Positions 39,695 through 50,354 of a stretch of DNA of 64,000 bases are shown here, piece after piece (positions within the stretch are counted from its first letter, which is position 1; the number at the start of each line of letters is the position of its first letter). Below the pieces are notes generated by a model. That model was given only the letters and a program-made list of their open reading frames with translations, was not told the DNA's origin and made no database searches. This DNA comes from Paracoccus spongiarum (GTDB lineage Bacteria > Pseudomonadota > Alphaproteobacteria > Rhodobacterales > Rhodobacteraceae). The DNA lies in the NCBI RefSeq assembly GCF_030732095.1, contig NZ_JAVAMQ010000008.1:62001-126000 (forward strand), given 5' to 3'. The position numbers and the translations under genes are program-made.

Positions 39695-40513
39695 GTGAGG
39701 GGCCGCACGTCGTCCGTTTCGCGCGCCATGCGCCGGCTCATCGCCTCGCGGATCATGGCGGTGGCACTGTACCTGCTGGTGGTCGGGCTGATCGTCCGCA
39801 CGGCGCTGAACGGCGCGGCGGCGATGGGCTATAACTGGCAATGGTATCGAATTCCGCAATATCTGTGGACGCGCGGCGCGGACGGTTGGCAGGCCGGCGA
39901 GTTGCTGACCGGGCTTGGCGCCTCGATTCTGCTGTCGGCCGCGGCCTTTTCCCTGGCGCTTGGGCTTGGGCTGGTGGTCGCACTGCTGCGGCTGTCGGAC
40001 CTGGTGGTCGGGCGCGCCGTTGCCCGGCTGTATCTGGAAATCGTGCGCAACGTGCCGCTGCTGGTGCTGCTCTATGTCTTTTATTACGTCATGGGGCCGA
40101 TCTTCGGGCTTGACCGCTATCTCGCCTCGATCCTCTGCCTCGGCGTCTATCACGCCGCGCTGGTGTCCGAGATCGTGCGCGCCGGCATCAATTCGGTGGA
40201 TACCGGCCAGCGCGAGGCCGCCGCCGCCATCGGCCTCAGTCGCGGGCAGACCTACCGCTTCGTGATCCTGCCGCAGGCGGTGCGGCTGATGCTGCCGCCG
40301 ATGACCGGCGAGGCGGTGAACCTGATCAAAAGCTCGGCCATCGTCTCGGTGATCGCGGTCGCGGAACTGACCACCGCCGGGCGCAACATCATCTCGGACA
40401 CCTATCTCAGCTTCGAGATCTGGTTCACGGTTGCGGCGCTGTATCTTTTCGTGACCCTTTTTCTGTCGCTGTGCGTGTCTCGTCTTGAACGACGCCTCGC
40501 CGTCGCAACCTGA
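39695..40513 (+). CDS. amino-acid ABC transporter permease (first)
   Basis: The 272-residue inner-membrane protein has about five to six membrane segments and the permease motif region EAAAAIGLSRGQTYRFVILPQAVRLMLPP, which docks with the ATPase (the HisMQ-type EAA loop). LYLEIVRNVPLLVLLYVFYYV is also typical. The GTG start is 4 bp after the ATPase stop with GGAG at good spacing; an ATG 11 codons later (MRRLIASR) is an alternative. It should pair with the second permease encoded two genes on. Confidence 0.9.
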   Translation: MRGRTSSVSRAMRRLIASRIMAVALYLLVVGLIVRTALNGAAAMGYNWQWYRIPQYLWTRGADGWQAGELLTGLGASILLSAAAFSLALGLGLVVALLRLSDLVVGRAVARLYLEIVRNVPLLVLLYVFYYVMGPIFGLDRYLASILCLGVYHAALVSEIVRAGINSVDTGQREAAAAIGLSRGQTYRFVILPQAVRLMLPPMTGEAVNLIKSSAIVSVIAVAELTTAGRNIISDTYLSFEIWFTVAALYLFVTLFLSLCVSRLERRLAVAT

Positions 40514-40535
40514 ACCGATAACCGGGAGTGAACCG

Positions 40536-41366
40536 ATGAACAAAAGAAGGAACCTGCTGGCCGGCGCGCTGGCCATGGCCGGGGTACTGCTGACCGGCCT
40601 TGCCGCCACCGCGCAGGAGGCGACGCAGGCGCTGTCGCGCGAAAGCGTCATCGAGGGCATCAAGGAACGCGGCGTGGTGAAGATCGGGCTGTCGCTGTTC
40701 GTGCCCTGGTCGATGCGCGCGACCAATGGCGATTTGATCGGCTTCGAACTGGATGTCGGCCGCAAGCTGGCCCAGGACATGGGCGTCGAGGTGGAATTCG
40801 TCGAAACCGCCTGGGACGGCATCATCCCGGCGCTGGTGGCCGGCAAGTTCGACGTCATCATCTCGGGGATGAGCTGGACCCCGCAGCGCAACCTGACGGT
40901 CAATTTCAGCGATCCCTATGCCTATTCGGGGCTGAAGGTGGTGGCCAATAAGCAGATGACCGAGGGCCTGACGCTCGAGGGGCTGAACGATCCCGCGATC
41001 ACCTTCGCCGCCCGGCGCGGCGCCACACCGGCCGCCGTCATCGCCCGGCTGTTCCCCGAGGCCGAACTGCTGCTGTTCGACGAGGATGGCGCCGCCACGC
41101 AGGAGGTTCTGAACGGCAATGCCCATGCCACCATGTCGGCCGAGCCGACGCCCTCGCGCGACGCCCGCACCCATCCCGAGACGCTGGCCGTCTTCAGCGA
41201 CCAGGTCTTTGACGAAAGCGGCGAAGGCTTCGTGCTGCGCAAGGGCGATCCCGACGCGCTGAACTATTTCAACAACTGGATCGCGCAGAACTGGCGCTCG
41301 GGCTGGCTGAAGGAACGCCACGACTACTGGTTCACCACCGAGGACTGGGCCGATCAGGTCGAATGA
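40536..41366 (+). CDS. amino-acid ABC transporter substrate-binding protein
   Basis: The 276-residue periplasmic protein has a signal peptide (MNKRRNLLAGALAMAGVLLTG, cleavage near ATAQEA). It then has the SBP_bac_3 domain, with VVKIGLSLFVPWSMRATNGDLIGFELDVGRKLA, AWDGIIPALVAGKFDVIISGMSWTPQR and a closing YWFTTEDW. The RNLTVNFSDPYAYSG stretch and Arg residues suit an amino-acid carboxylate ligand; exact specificity is unknown. A GGGAG ribosome site precedes the start. Confidence 0.92.
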   Translation: MNKRRNLLAGALAMAGVLLTGLAATAQEATQALSRESVIEGIKERGVVKIGLSLFVPWSMRATNGDLIGFELDVGRKLAQDMGVEVEFVETAWDGIIPALVAGKFDVIISGMSWTPQRNLTVNFSDPYAYSGLKVVANKQMTEGLTLEGLNDPAITFAARRGATPAAVIARLFPEAELLLFDEDGAATQEVLNGNAHATMSAEPTPSRDARTHPETLAVFSDQVFDESGEGFVLRKGDPDALNYFNNWIAQNWRSGWLKERHDYWFTTEDWADQVE

Positions 41367-41415
41367 CGCCAGACCACCCCGCCCTGCCGCGCCGGCAGGG
41401 CGGGCCCGTCGCGGA

Positions 41416-42282
41416 GTGATCGGGCGCGGGCTGGCCCGGCTGCACTGGCTGGACTGGCTGCTGCTTGCGCTGATCGGGCTGTTTGCCTGGCATGTCTGGG
41501 CGCAGATCGACGGCGCGCTGAACTACAAGTGGCGCTGGCAGATCATGCCGCAATACCTGCTGCGCTTCGACGACGAGGCGGGGCGATGGGTGCCCGGCAC
41601 GCTGATGGTGGGGTTGCTGAACACGCTGCGCATCTCGGTGATGGCGGCGGCGCTGGCGCTGCTGCTGGGGGTGGTCGTGGGCATCGCGCGATGCGCCCGT
41701 CAGCTGACGGTCAGGATGCTGGCGCGCAGCTATGTCGAGCTGCTGCGCAACATCCCCTCGGTCGTGGTCATCTTCATCTTCTACTTCTTCCTCTCGGAAC
41801 AGCTGATCGCCGCGCTGGAGGTCGAGGCATGGGCCCGCGAGGTCGCGCGGGGCGAGAATGCCTGGCTGTGGCAGATCGCCTTCGGGGACATGCGCCGCTT
41901 TCCCTCGCTGGTTTCGGGCATCCTCGTGCTGGCGCTGTTCGAGGCCGCCTTCGTGGCCGAGATCGTCCGCGCCGGCATCCAGTCGGTGCCGCAGGGCCAG
42001 CGCGAGGCGGCGCGGGCGATCGGGCTGGGCTGGCGCGACGAGATGCGCTTCGTCGTGCTGCCCCAAGCGATGCGCAAGGTGGTTCCGCCGCTGGCCAGCC
42101 AGTTCATCGCGCTGGTCAAGAACTCGGCCATCGTGTCGCTGATCTCGGTCCACGACCTGACCTATCGCACGGTCGAGCTGGTCTCATCGACCCGCGCCAT
42201 CTTCGAGGCCTGGATCACCACGGCGATCCTCTACGGGCTGCTGTGCCTGTGCCTGTCGCTGCTGTTCCGGCGGCTTGAATGA
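41416..42282 (+). CDS. amino-acid ABC transporter permease (second)
   Basis: The 288-residue protein has membrane segments and the docking loop EAARAIGLGWRDEMRFVVLPQAMRKVVPP, preceded by LARSYVELLRNIPSVVVIFIFYFF. A longer insert (LEVEAWAREVARGENAWLW) lies between two central membrane segments relative to the first permease, as in glutamate/aspartate-type systems. The start is a GTG preceded by GCGGA. It forms a heterodimeric pore with the first permease. Confidence 0.9.
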   Translation: MIGRGLARLHWLDWLLLALIGLFAWHVWAQIDGALNYKWRWQIMPQYLLRFDDEAGRWVPGTLMVGLLNTLRISVMAAALALLLGVVVGIARCARQLTVRMLARSYVELLRNIPSVVVIFIFYFFLSEQLIAALEVEAWAREVARGENAWLWQIAFGDMRRFPSLVSGILVLALFEAAFVAEIVRAGIQSVPQGQREAARAIGLGWRDEMRFVVLPQAMRKVVPPLASQFIALVKNSAIVSLISVHDLTYRTVELVSSTRAIFEAWITTAILYGLLCLCLSLLFRRLE

Positions 42283-42340
42283 CGCATGGCATCCGCCTGC
42301 GTCCGCGCTATCCTGCGGGTCATGAAAGGGGATCAGGCCC

Positions 42341-43282
42341 ATGCCCGAAGCCGCCGTCACGCCGCTGACCCAGGCCCTGTCCGAAGGCCGTCTGACCCGC
42401 GCCGAGTTGCGGGCGCTGATGGCCCGCTCGGATCGCCCGGCCGCGATTCACCTCGCCCTGTGGTTCCTGCTTCTGGCCGCAACCTCGACACTGGTCTGGC
42501 TTGCGCTGGGCAGCTGGTGGCTGGTCCCCGCGATGTTCCTGCATGGCGTGGTGCTGGTGCATCACTTCTCGCTTCAGCATGAATGCGTCCACTACACCGT
42601 GTTCCGCACCCGCTGGCTGAACGATCTGGCCGGCAACCTGTGCGGGCTGGTGATCGGCCTGCCGCACCAGTTCTTCCGCTATGAGCATTGCGACCACCAC
42701 AACCATACGCAACTGCCCGGCGACGACCCGGAACTGATCGAGATGCCGCGCACGCTGGGCGAATATCTGTGGTATCTGTCGGCCATTCCCTACTGGCGCG
42801 GCAAGCTGACCGAGCTGCTGCGCCACGCCGCCGGCCGGCTGACGCCCGCCGAGCGCCGCTTCGTCCCGAAGGTGGCCGAGGCCGCGGTGATCCGCGAGGC
42901 GCGGCTGATGCTGGGCGTTTACGCAGCCATCCTTGCGGCGATGCCCCTGCTGGGCTGGTGGGCGCCGCTGTGGTTCTGGCTGGTCCCGCTGATCCTGGGC
43001 GAACCGGTGATGCGCTTCATCCGCATGACCGAGCATGTCGGCAGGCCGACCGTGGCGGAGATGCGGTTGAACACGCGCACCAATCTGGTGTCGCGGCCGC
43101 TGCGCTTCCTGTGCTGGAACATGAATTTCCACGCCGAACATCATTACGCGGCCTCGGTGCCCTATCATGCCCTGCCGCGCCTGCACGAGAAGCTGAAGGA
43201 CTACCTGCATGTCGAACCCGGCGGCTATCTGGGCGCGCATCGCGACATCCTGTCCCGGCTGCGGGCGGGCTCGCGTGACTGA
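42341..43282 (+). CDS. membrane fatty-acid-desaturase-type oxygenase (MocD-like)
   Basis: The 313-residue membrane protein has the three His boxes of diiron desaturases/hydroxylases: LQHECVH, EHCDHHNH and NFHAEHHY. They lie between hydrophobic pairs (about 34-75 and 187-222). The next gene encodes a Rieske protein, and together they resemble the MocD/MocE oxygenase-ferredoxin pair of rhizopine catabolism as well as other desaturase-like hydroxylases with a private ferredoxin. Substrate is not deducible. The reading frame starts after AGGGGATCAGGCCC and overlaps the Rieske gene by 8 bp. Confidence 0.85.
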   Translation: MPEAAVTPLTQALSEGRLTRAELRALMARSDRPAAIHLALWFLLLAATSTLVWLALGSWWLVPAMFLHGVVLVHHFSLQHECVHYTVFRTRWLNDLAGNLCGLVIGLPHQFFRYEHCDHHNHTQLPGDDPELIEMPRTLGEYLWYLSAIPYWRGKLTELLRHAAGRLTPAERRFVPKVAEAAVIREARLMLGVYAAILAAMPLLGWWAPLWFWLVPLILGEPVMRFIRMTEHVGRPTVAEMRLNTRTNLVSRPLRFLCWNMNFHAEHHYAASVPYHALPRLHEKLKDYLHVEPGGYLGAHRDILSRLRAGSRD

Positions 43283-43646
43283 CCGGCCGGCGCCGCAGGA
43301 TGGCGACTGGCACGACCTGATCGCGCTGGACCGGCTTGAGACGGGCTGGGTGACGCCCGCCATGCTGGGCGCGCGGCGGCTGGCGGTCTATGACACGCCC
43401 AGCGGCATCCATGTCTCGCTGGCGCTGTGCAATCACGGCGGGGCCGATCTGTGCGATGGCTATCTGGACCGCCACCTGATCGAATGCCCGCTGCATCAGG
43501 GCGCCTTCGACGTCCGCGACGGCCGGCCCCTCGGCGCGCCGGCGACCCGGCCGATGATCGTCTTTCCGGCGCGCATCCGCGACGGGATGGTGCAGGTCAG
43601 GATGCCGCGCAGCCCGGCCCGATCAGCGCCGCCCCGCAATCCCTGA
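43275..43646 (+). CDS. Rieske [2Fe-2S] ferredoxin (MocE-like) paired with the desaturase
   Basis: The 123-residue protein has a complete Rieske site: Cys52-x-His54 (CNH) and Cys71-x2-His74 (CPLH), with 16 residues between the pairs. The HLIECPLHQGAFDVRDGRP end is typical of soluble Rieske ferredoxins. It probably hands electrons to the diiron enzyme encoded just upstream; a ferredoxin reductase is not adjacent. The GTG start lies inside the desaturase gene. Its 3' end overlaps the convergent oxyR gene by about 50 bp, which is unusual but both frames keep family-like ends or plausible tails. Confidence 0.82.
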   Translation: MTDRPAPQDGDWHDLIALDRLETGWVTPAMLGARRLAVYDTPSGIHVSLALCNHGGADLCDGYLDRHLIECPLHQGAFDVRDGRPLGAPATRPMIVFPARIRDGMVQVRMPRSPARSAPPRNP

Positions 43647-44514
43647 CCACCTGCGAGATGCCGGTCAGCCGCTCGGCCAGCGGGGTCGTCTTGCGCCAGA
43701 TCATCCCGACCGTGCGCGACGGCTGCGGCGCGGCAAAGCGCGAGATCGCGACTTCGGCGGCCCGCGTCTCGACCGGCACGGCCATTTCCGGCAAAAGGGT
43801 CACGCCGATCCCCGCCCCGACCATCTGGACCAGCGTGGACAGGGAACTGCCATCCATCATCTCGCGCGGGCTGGCAGCGCCCAGATTGCAGAAGGACAGG
43901 GCCTGTTCGCGAAAGCAGTGCCCCTCTTCCAGCAGCAGCAGGCGCATCTCGCGCAGGCTGTCGCGGTCGGGCACCGGCTTGCCCTGATCTGCGGGCGGGC
44001 GGACCAGAACAAAGCTTTCGGCGAACAGCGCAACCTCGGTCAGCGACGGTTCGGACACCGGCAGCGCGACGATGGCGGCGTCAAGCTGGGCGTCGGCCAG
44101 TTCCTGCAACAGCCGCGAGGTCATCGTCTCGCGCACATGGATGTCAAGACCGGGATGCGAGGTCGACAGGCTGCGGATGATCGCCGGCAGCAGATAGGGC
44201 GCGATGGTGGGGATGATCCCCAGCCGCAGCCGCCCGCCCAGGGGGTCCTGGGCCGCGCGGGCCATGTCGCCCAACTCGTCCATCGCGCGCAGGATCGCGC
44301 GGGCGCGCGGGGCGAATTCCTCGCCGAACAGGCTCAGCCGCACCTGCCGCGACCCGCGTTCGAACAGCGCAAGGCCCAGTTCCTGCTCAAGTTCCTTGAT
44401 CTGCACCGATAGCGCCGGCTGGGTGATCGAACAGGCCGAGGCGGCATGACCGAAATGCCCGTGCAGCGCGAGGGCGTCGAAATAGCGCAGCTGTCGCAGC
44501 GTGATGTTTGCCAT
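43597..44514 (-). CDS. oxyR: hydrogen-peroxide-sensing LysR regulator OxyR
   Basis: The 305-residue regulator has a LysR helix-turn-helix (LRQLRYFDALALHGHFGHAA, ITQPALSVQIKELEQELG). Its regulatory domain carries the redox pair Cys200 and Cys209 in EGHCFREQALSFC, equivalent to Cys199/Cys208 of Escherichia coli OxyR. Oxidation to the disulfide switches it to an activator. It is divergent from katG with a 117-bp gap that contains a perfect palindrome, the likely operator for both genes. Confidence 0.94.
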   Translation of the reverse strand: MANITLRQLRYFDALALHGHFGHAASACSITQPALSVQIKELEQELGLALFERGSRQVRLSLFGEEFAPRARAILRAMDELGDMARAAQDPLGGRLRLGIIPTIAPYLLPAIIRSLSTSHPGLDIHVRETMTSRLLQELADAQLDAAIVALPVSEPSLTEVALFAESFVLVRPPADQGKPVPDRDSLREMRLLLLEEGHCFREQALSFCNLGAASPREMMDGSSLSTLVQMVGAGIGVTLLPEMAVPVETRAAEVAISRFAAPQPSRTVGMIWRKTTPLAERLTGISQVVRDCGAALIGPGCAAS

Positions 44515-44532
44515 AAGCGAATATTATCGTCG

Positions 44533-44561
44533 CAATCAGAATAATCAACTTATTCTGATTG
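44533..44561. promoter_or_regulatory. perfect 12-5-12 palindrome, probable OxyR operator
   Basis: CAATCAGAATAA (44533-44544) and its exact inverse TTATTCTGATTG (44550-44561) flank a TCAAC spacer. It sits between oxyR and katG, 19 bp beyond the oxyR start codon, and overlaps the predicted katG -35. The ATAA-N5-TTAT core and size fit a LysR/OxyR site. Confidence 0.75.
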
Positions 44562-44578
44562 GCTGCATTTGCTAGACT
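44550..44578 (+). promoter_or_regulatory. predicted katG promoter
   Basis: TTATTC (44550-44555) and TAGACT (44573-44578) are 17 bp apart. The weak -35 overlaps the right arm of the palindrome, the classical arrangement for activation by OxyR. Confidence 0.5.
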
Positions 44579-44580
44579 AA

Positions 44581-46845
<2,265 letters not shown>

Positions 46846-46853
46846 CCGAAGGA

Positions 46854-46880
46854 CCGGGCGCCGCGACAGGCGGCGCCCGG
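46854..46880. terminator. bidirectional terminator-like hairpin between katG and cbpM
   Basis: CCGGGCGCCGC and GCGGCGCCCGG form a perfect 11-bp stem with a GACAG loop, 8 bp after the katG stop and 11 bp from the end of the convergent cbpM gene. There is no T-run, but the stem is very stable and symmetrical for both strands. Confidence 0.6.
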
Positions 46881-46891
46881 CACATCCCGTG

Positions 46892-47227
46892 TCAGCCGCG
46901 CTCGTCGCGCAGGCAGGCCTGGATGCGCCGGCGCACCTCGTCCGGCTCGGACGAGACCGCCCGCATCAGCGCCCGCAGGTCGCCCCTCGCGGTGTTCAGC
47001 TGGTCGACGAGCGACATCACCATCTGCAGCGCATCCTCGGGCAGGTCATAGGCCTCGCTGAGATCGCACAGCAATTGCAGCCGCGCCAGATCGGCGTCGC
47101 GATAGCCGAGTCCCTGCGGCGTTGTCACCGGATGCACGATCCGCGCGCTCAGATAGGCCTTCAGGCGCGGCGGCGACAGGTCCTCGATCAGCGTGATCAC
47201 CTCGGTCTCGGAATAGTATCTGACCAT
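46892..47227 (-). CDS. cbpM: chaperone modulator CbpM
   Basis: The 111-residue protein fits the CbpM/MerR-HTH-like family: an N-terminal RYYSETEVITLIEDLSPPRLKAYLSARIVHPV segment and a C-terminal helical LQLLCDLSEAYDLPEDALQMVMSLVDQLN. CbpM binds the J domain of CbpA and switches off its DnaK co-chaperone activity. It is translated just 4 bp after the cbpA stop. The start at 47227 (MVRYYSE) was chosen over a longer Arg/Ser-rich extension. Confidence 0.85.
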   Translation of the reverse strand: MVRYYSETEVITLIEDLSPPRLKAYLSARIVHPVTTPQGLGYRDADLARLQLLCDLSEAYDLPEDALQMVMSLVDQLNTARGDLRALMRAVSSEPDEVRRRIQACLRDERG

Positions 47228-47231
47228 CCAC

Positions 47232-48140
47232 CTAGCCTCCCGCCTTCGGCCTTGCGCGCGGATCATAGCCATGCCGGCCGCGCCATTCCTCAAAGAAGGC
47301 GGCCAGTTCGTCGTCCACCTTCGGCGGCATGACGATCCGCAGCTCGACCTGCTGGTCGCCGCCATTGATACCGCGGCCGCGCAGCCGCAGCCGCCGGCCG
47401 GAACTGGCGCCCTTGGGTATGGTCATGTTCACCGGCCCGTCGATGGTCGGCACCGCGACCTTGCCGCCCAGAACCGCCTCGTCAAGGCCGATCGGCAGCA
47501 CCACGAGGATGTCGTCGCCCTCGCGGCGGAAATCGGGATGCGGCGCGACCGAGACGGTCAGATACGCGTCGCCCGCACCGCCCTGCCCCATGCCGGCGCC
47601 GCCCTTGCCGCGCAAGCGGATGGTCTGGCCGTCGCGCACGCCGCGCGGGATCGCGACCTCGAGATCGCCGCCCTCGGGCAGGCTGATGCGGGTCTTGCCG
47701 CCCCGCGCGGCGGTCAGGAAATCGACCTCGAGGCCAAATCGGTAGTCCTGCCCGCGCATGTGAAAGTCGTGCCCCCCGCCCTGCGGCCCGCCGCGCCGGC
47801 CGAACAGGTCGGCAAAGACATCAGACAGGTCGGGATCCGACTCGAAGCCGTAGCCGCGGGCATAGGGGTGGCCCGCCGCCTCGGCCTGTTCGCGATAGCT
47901 GCGCCGCTGCGGACGCTCCTGCCCCTGCATGTCGATCTCGCCGGCGTCGAAACGACGGCGCTGCTCGGGATCCTTCAGCAGGTCATAGGCCCGCGCCGCG
48001 GCCTTGAAGCGTTCGGCCGCCGCAGGGTCGGGGTTGAGGTCGGGATGATCGGCCTTGGCGATCTTGCGATAAGCCGCCTTGATCTCGGCTTCGCTGGCCG
48101 TCCTGGCCAGCCCCAATGCCGCATATGGATCGCCTGACAT
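47232..48140 (-). CDS. cbpA: CbpA-type DnaJ co-chaperone
   Basis: The 302-residue protein has an N-terminal J domain (DPYAALGLARTASEAEIKAAYRKIAKADHPD, with the HPD motif), a Gly/Arg linker (FGRRGGPQGGGHDF) and two C-terminal beta domains. It lacks the zinc-finger cysteines of DnaJ, which defines the class II CbpA group. It stimulates DnaK ATPase and binds unfolded clients. The next gene encodes its inhibitor CbpM, the same pairing as in enterobacteria. Confidence 0.92.
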   Translation of the reverse strand: MSGDPYAALGLARTASEAEIKAAYRKIAKADHPDLNPDPAAAERFKAAARAYDLLKDPEQRRRFDAGEIDMQGQERPQRRSYREQAEAAGHPYARGYGFESDPDLSDVFADLFGRRGGPQGGGHDFHMRGQDYRFGLEVDFLTAARGGKTRISLPEGGDLEVAIPRGVRDGQTIRLRGKGGAGMGQGGAGDAYLTVSVAPHPDFRREGDDILVVLPIGLDEAVLGGKVAVPTIDGPVNMTIPKGASSGRRLRLRGRGINGGDQQVELRIVMPPKVDDELAAFFEEWRGRHGYDPRARPKAGG

Positions 48141-48195
48141 CGCGCCCCCGTGTCCGTCCTTGCCTGTCAGCAAGATAGGCCCGTCGTGGCCATCA

Positions 48196-49254
48196 TCAAT
48201 AGGGCAGCGGATGGTCCCTGTGCAGCCGGTTGATGGCCTTGGCCAGATCATCGGGCACCGCCCTGCCGAAACCCGCGATCAGGTGATCCAGCTGCGCTGC
48301 GGTGGTGGCCCCGATGATCGGGATCGCCCTGAAGGGCCGCGTCAACTGCCAGGCGATCGCCAGATGCACCGGATCCCAGCCATGCGCGGCGGCAAGCTCG
48401 TGCCAGGCATCGGTCGCGGCCAGCCCGCGCGCGGTCTTGCGCCCGCCCAGATTGCCCATGCCGCCGCTGGCCTTGTCGGCATCGGCGCGGCTGCCCTCGG
48501 GGATCGCGCCGCCGGCATATTTCCCGGTCAGCAGCCCCGCGGCCAGCGGCGAATAGGCCAGCAGGGTGACATCCTCGTTCACCGCAGCCTCTGCCAGGTC
48601 GGTGTCGAACATCCGGTAGAGCGGCGAGTATTCGTTCTGGATCGCCGCCATGCGCGGGCCGCCGGTCCGGTCGGCCACATCGCACCAGCGGGCAAGGCCC
48701 CATGCGCTTTCGTTCGACAGTCCCGCGGCGCGGATCTTGCCGGCCCGCCGCGCAGCCTCCAAGGCGCCCAGCACGTCGGCCATGTGGTCCAGCGTTGCCT
48801 GCTTGGACTGGCCCGAGGGATCATAGGTCCAGTTCTGCCGGAAGGCATAGCTGCCGCGGACCGGCCAGTGCAGCTGGTAAAGGTCGATCCGGTCGGTCTG
48901 CAGCCGCCGCAGCGAGGCGTCGATCGCAGCGGTGACGATGTGGCCGTCATAGGGCGCCCCGTCGCGGACGATCTGGCTGGGCCCGGTGATCTTGGTGGCG
49001 ATCTCGACCGCGTTGCGCCGCCCCGACGCCGCAAGCCAGCGTCCCACGATCTCTTCGGTGACCCCGACGGTCTCGCGCCGGACCGGGTTTACCGGATACA
49101 TCTCGGCGGTGTCGAAGAAGGTCATCCCGGCCTCCAGCGCGCGGTTCATCTGCTCCTGCGCGACCGCCTCGTCGGTCTGGTTCCCGAAGGTCATCGTTCC
49201 AAGGCAGATCTCGCTGACCTCGACATCGCTGCCGCCCAGTATCACCCGTTTCAT
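48196..49254 (-). CDS. aldo/keto reductase (Tas-like)
   Basis: The 352-residue NADP-dependent oxidoreductase starts MKRVILGGSDVEVSEICLGTMTFG. It carries the catalytic tetrad Asp (FFDTAEMYP), Tyr (same motif), Lys (EIATKITG) and His (LYQLHWP), and ends with the PIIGATTAAQLDHLI cofactor region. Sequence and length resemble E. coli Tas and related AKRs; substrate unknown. It is monocistronic, leftward, 56 bp beyond cbpA. Confidence 0.92.
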   Translation of the reverse strand: MKRVILGGSDVEVSEICLGTMTFGNQTDEAVAQEQMNRALEAGMTFFDTAEMYPVNPVRRETVGVTEEIVGRWLAASGRRNAVEIATKITGPSQIVRDGAPYDGHIVTAAIDASLRRLQTDRIDLYQLHWPVRGSYAFRQNWTYDPSGQSKQATLDHMADVLGALEAARRAGKIRAAGLSNESAWGLARWCDVADRTGGPRMAAIQNEYSPLYRMFDTDLAEAAVNEDVTLLAYSPLAAGLLTGKYAGGAIPEGSRADADKASGGMGNLGGRKTARGLAATDAWHELAAAHGWDPVHLAIAWQLTRPFRAIPIIGATTAAQLDHLIAGFGRAVPDDLAKAINRLHRDHPLPY

Positions 49255-49469
49255 CGTGCTGTCCGTCCGTTCTCGCGTTGCGCGGTGCCAAGCTAGCGAT
49301 AACGGCGGGCGGCGCAACCCGCGGCGGGCCGTCAAGCCCCGGCAAAGGCCGAAATCGAGGTCGGGCCTTGACCTCGCGCATGGATGGGATAGGCGAAAGG
49401 TGCCGCAGGTTGGTCCATGCGGCCACACGCAACCTGAAGAAGTGCCCTCGGTATGGGAAAGACGGCGCC

Positions 49470-50354
49470 TTGACGACGGACAGCAAAGACGCCCCGGCGG
49501 CCCCGCCTGTCGAGGTCCTGACCGGACTGCCCGACGGCCGCCGCATCGCCCGCGCGCTGCAAAGGGGCGCCGCGCGGCTGGTCGTGCTGACCCCCGACCC
49601 CGACCACGCCCGCAGCCTGCGCCACCGCTTTCGCGCCTCGGACCGGGTCGAGATCGTCGAGGCGGCCCTTGCCGCGACCGGCGGGCAGGCCGAATGGCTG
49701 CGCTTCAATGAACCGGGCCTTGGCGCGTTCCGCGCAGCGACGCCACATGCGCGGAAACTGTTCCCCGGCCTCGACATCCGGGCCCGGCTGACAGTGTCCC
49801 GGATGAGCTGCGATGATCTGGCCGGCCATCTTGGGACGCAGGCGGGCCCCCTGCATCTTGAGATCGACACGCCCGGCGAAGAGGCGGCGATCATCGCGGC
49901 GCTGGCGTCGTCGGATCTGCGCTCCGAGCTGCGCGAGATCCGGTTGCGCGCGGCCCGCCAGCCTCTGGTCGAGGGCGGAGCGGGCCTTGGCGCGCTGTTC
50001 GCCGCGCTGCGCCAAGACGGCTATCAGGTGACGATGCGCGACGACCGCGACCCGGATCGCCCCTGGCTGCATTTCGTGCCCGACCTGATCCAGCGCGACC
50101 TGCGCCGGAAGCTTGCGGCCGCCGCCGCAGAGGCCCGCAAGGCCGTGCAGGCCGACATCGAAAGGGTCACCGACCAGCTTGCCGCGGCAGAGCGGATGCA
50201 GGATCTGCTGCGCGCCGACCTGGCCGAGCTTCGGGCACGGTATCAGGTGGCCGAGGCCGCCCGCGCGGCGCAGGCCGACCTGCTGGCCCGGCTGCTTGCC
50301 AGCCTCGAGGATGCCGCAAGCAGCGCCGCCGCGACCGGTGCGCGAACCCCATGA
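49470..50354 (+). CDS. unknown protein with FkbM-like fragment and C-terminal coiled coil
   Basis: The 294-residue product is encoded first in a three-gene rightward operon. Its middle part (LRFNEPGLGAFRAA, SRMSCDDLAG, LHLEIDTPGEEAAII) resembles the second half of FkbM-type methyltransferases (TLDDL...LKIDVEGAE), but the glycine-rich SAM loop is not obvious, so it may be a divergent or inactive relative. Residues about 205-285 (ARKAVQADIERVTDQLAAAERMQDLL) form a coiled coil. The proposed start is TTG at 49470 with GGGAAAG upstream; an ATG at 49380 would add 30 residues. Its stop overlaps the sulfotransferase start by 4 bp, linking it to glycan sulfation. Confidence 0.6.
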   Translation: MTTDSKDAPAAPPVEVLTGLPDGRRIARALQRGAARLVVLTPDPDHARSLRHRFRASDRVEIVEAALAATGGQAEWLRFNEPGLGAFRAATPHARKLFPGLDIRARLTVSRMSCDDLAGHLGTQAGPLHLEIDTPGEEAAIIAALASSDLRSELREIRLRAARQPLVEGGAGLGALFAALRQDGYQVTMRDDRDPDRPWLHFVPDLIQRDLRRKLAAAAAEARKAVQADIERVTDQLAAAERMQDLLRADLAELRARYQVAEAARAAQADLLARLLASLEDAASSAAATGARTP

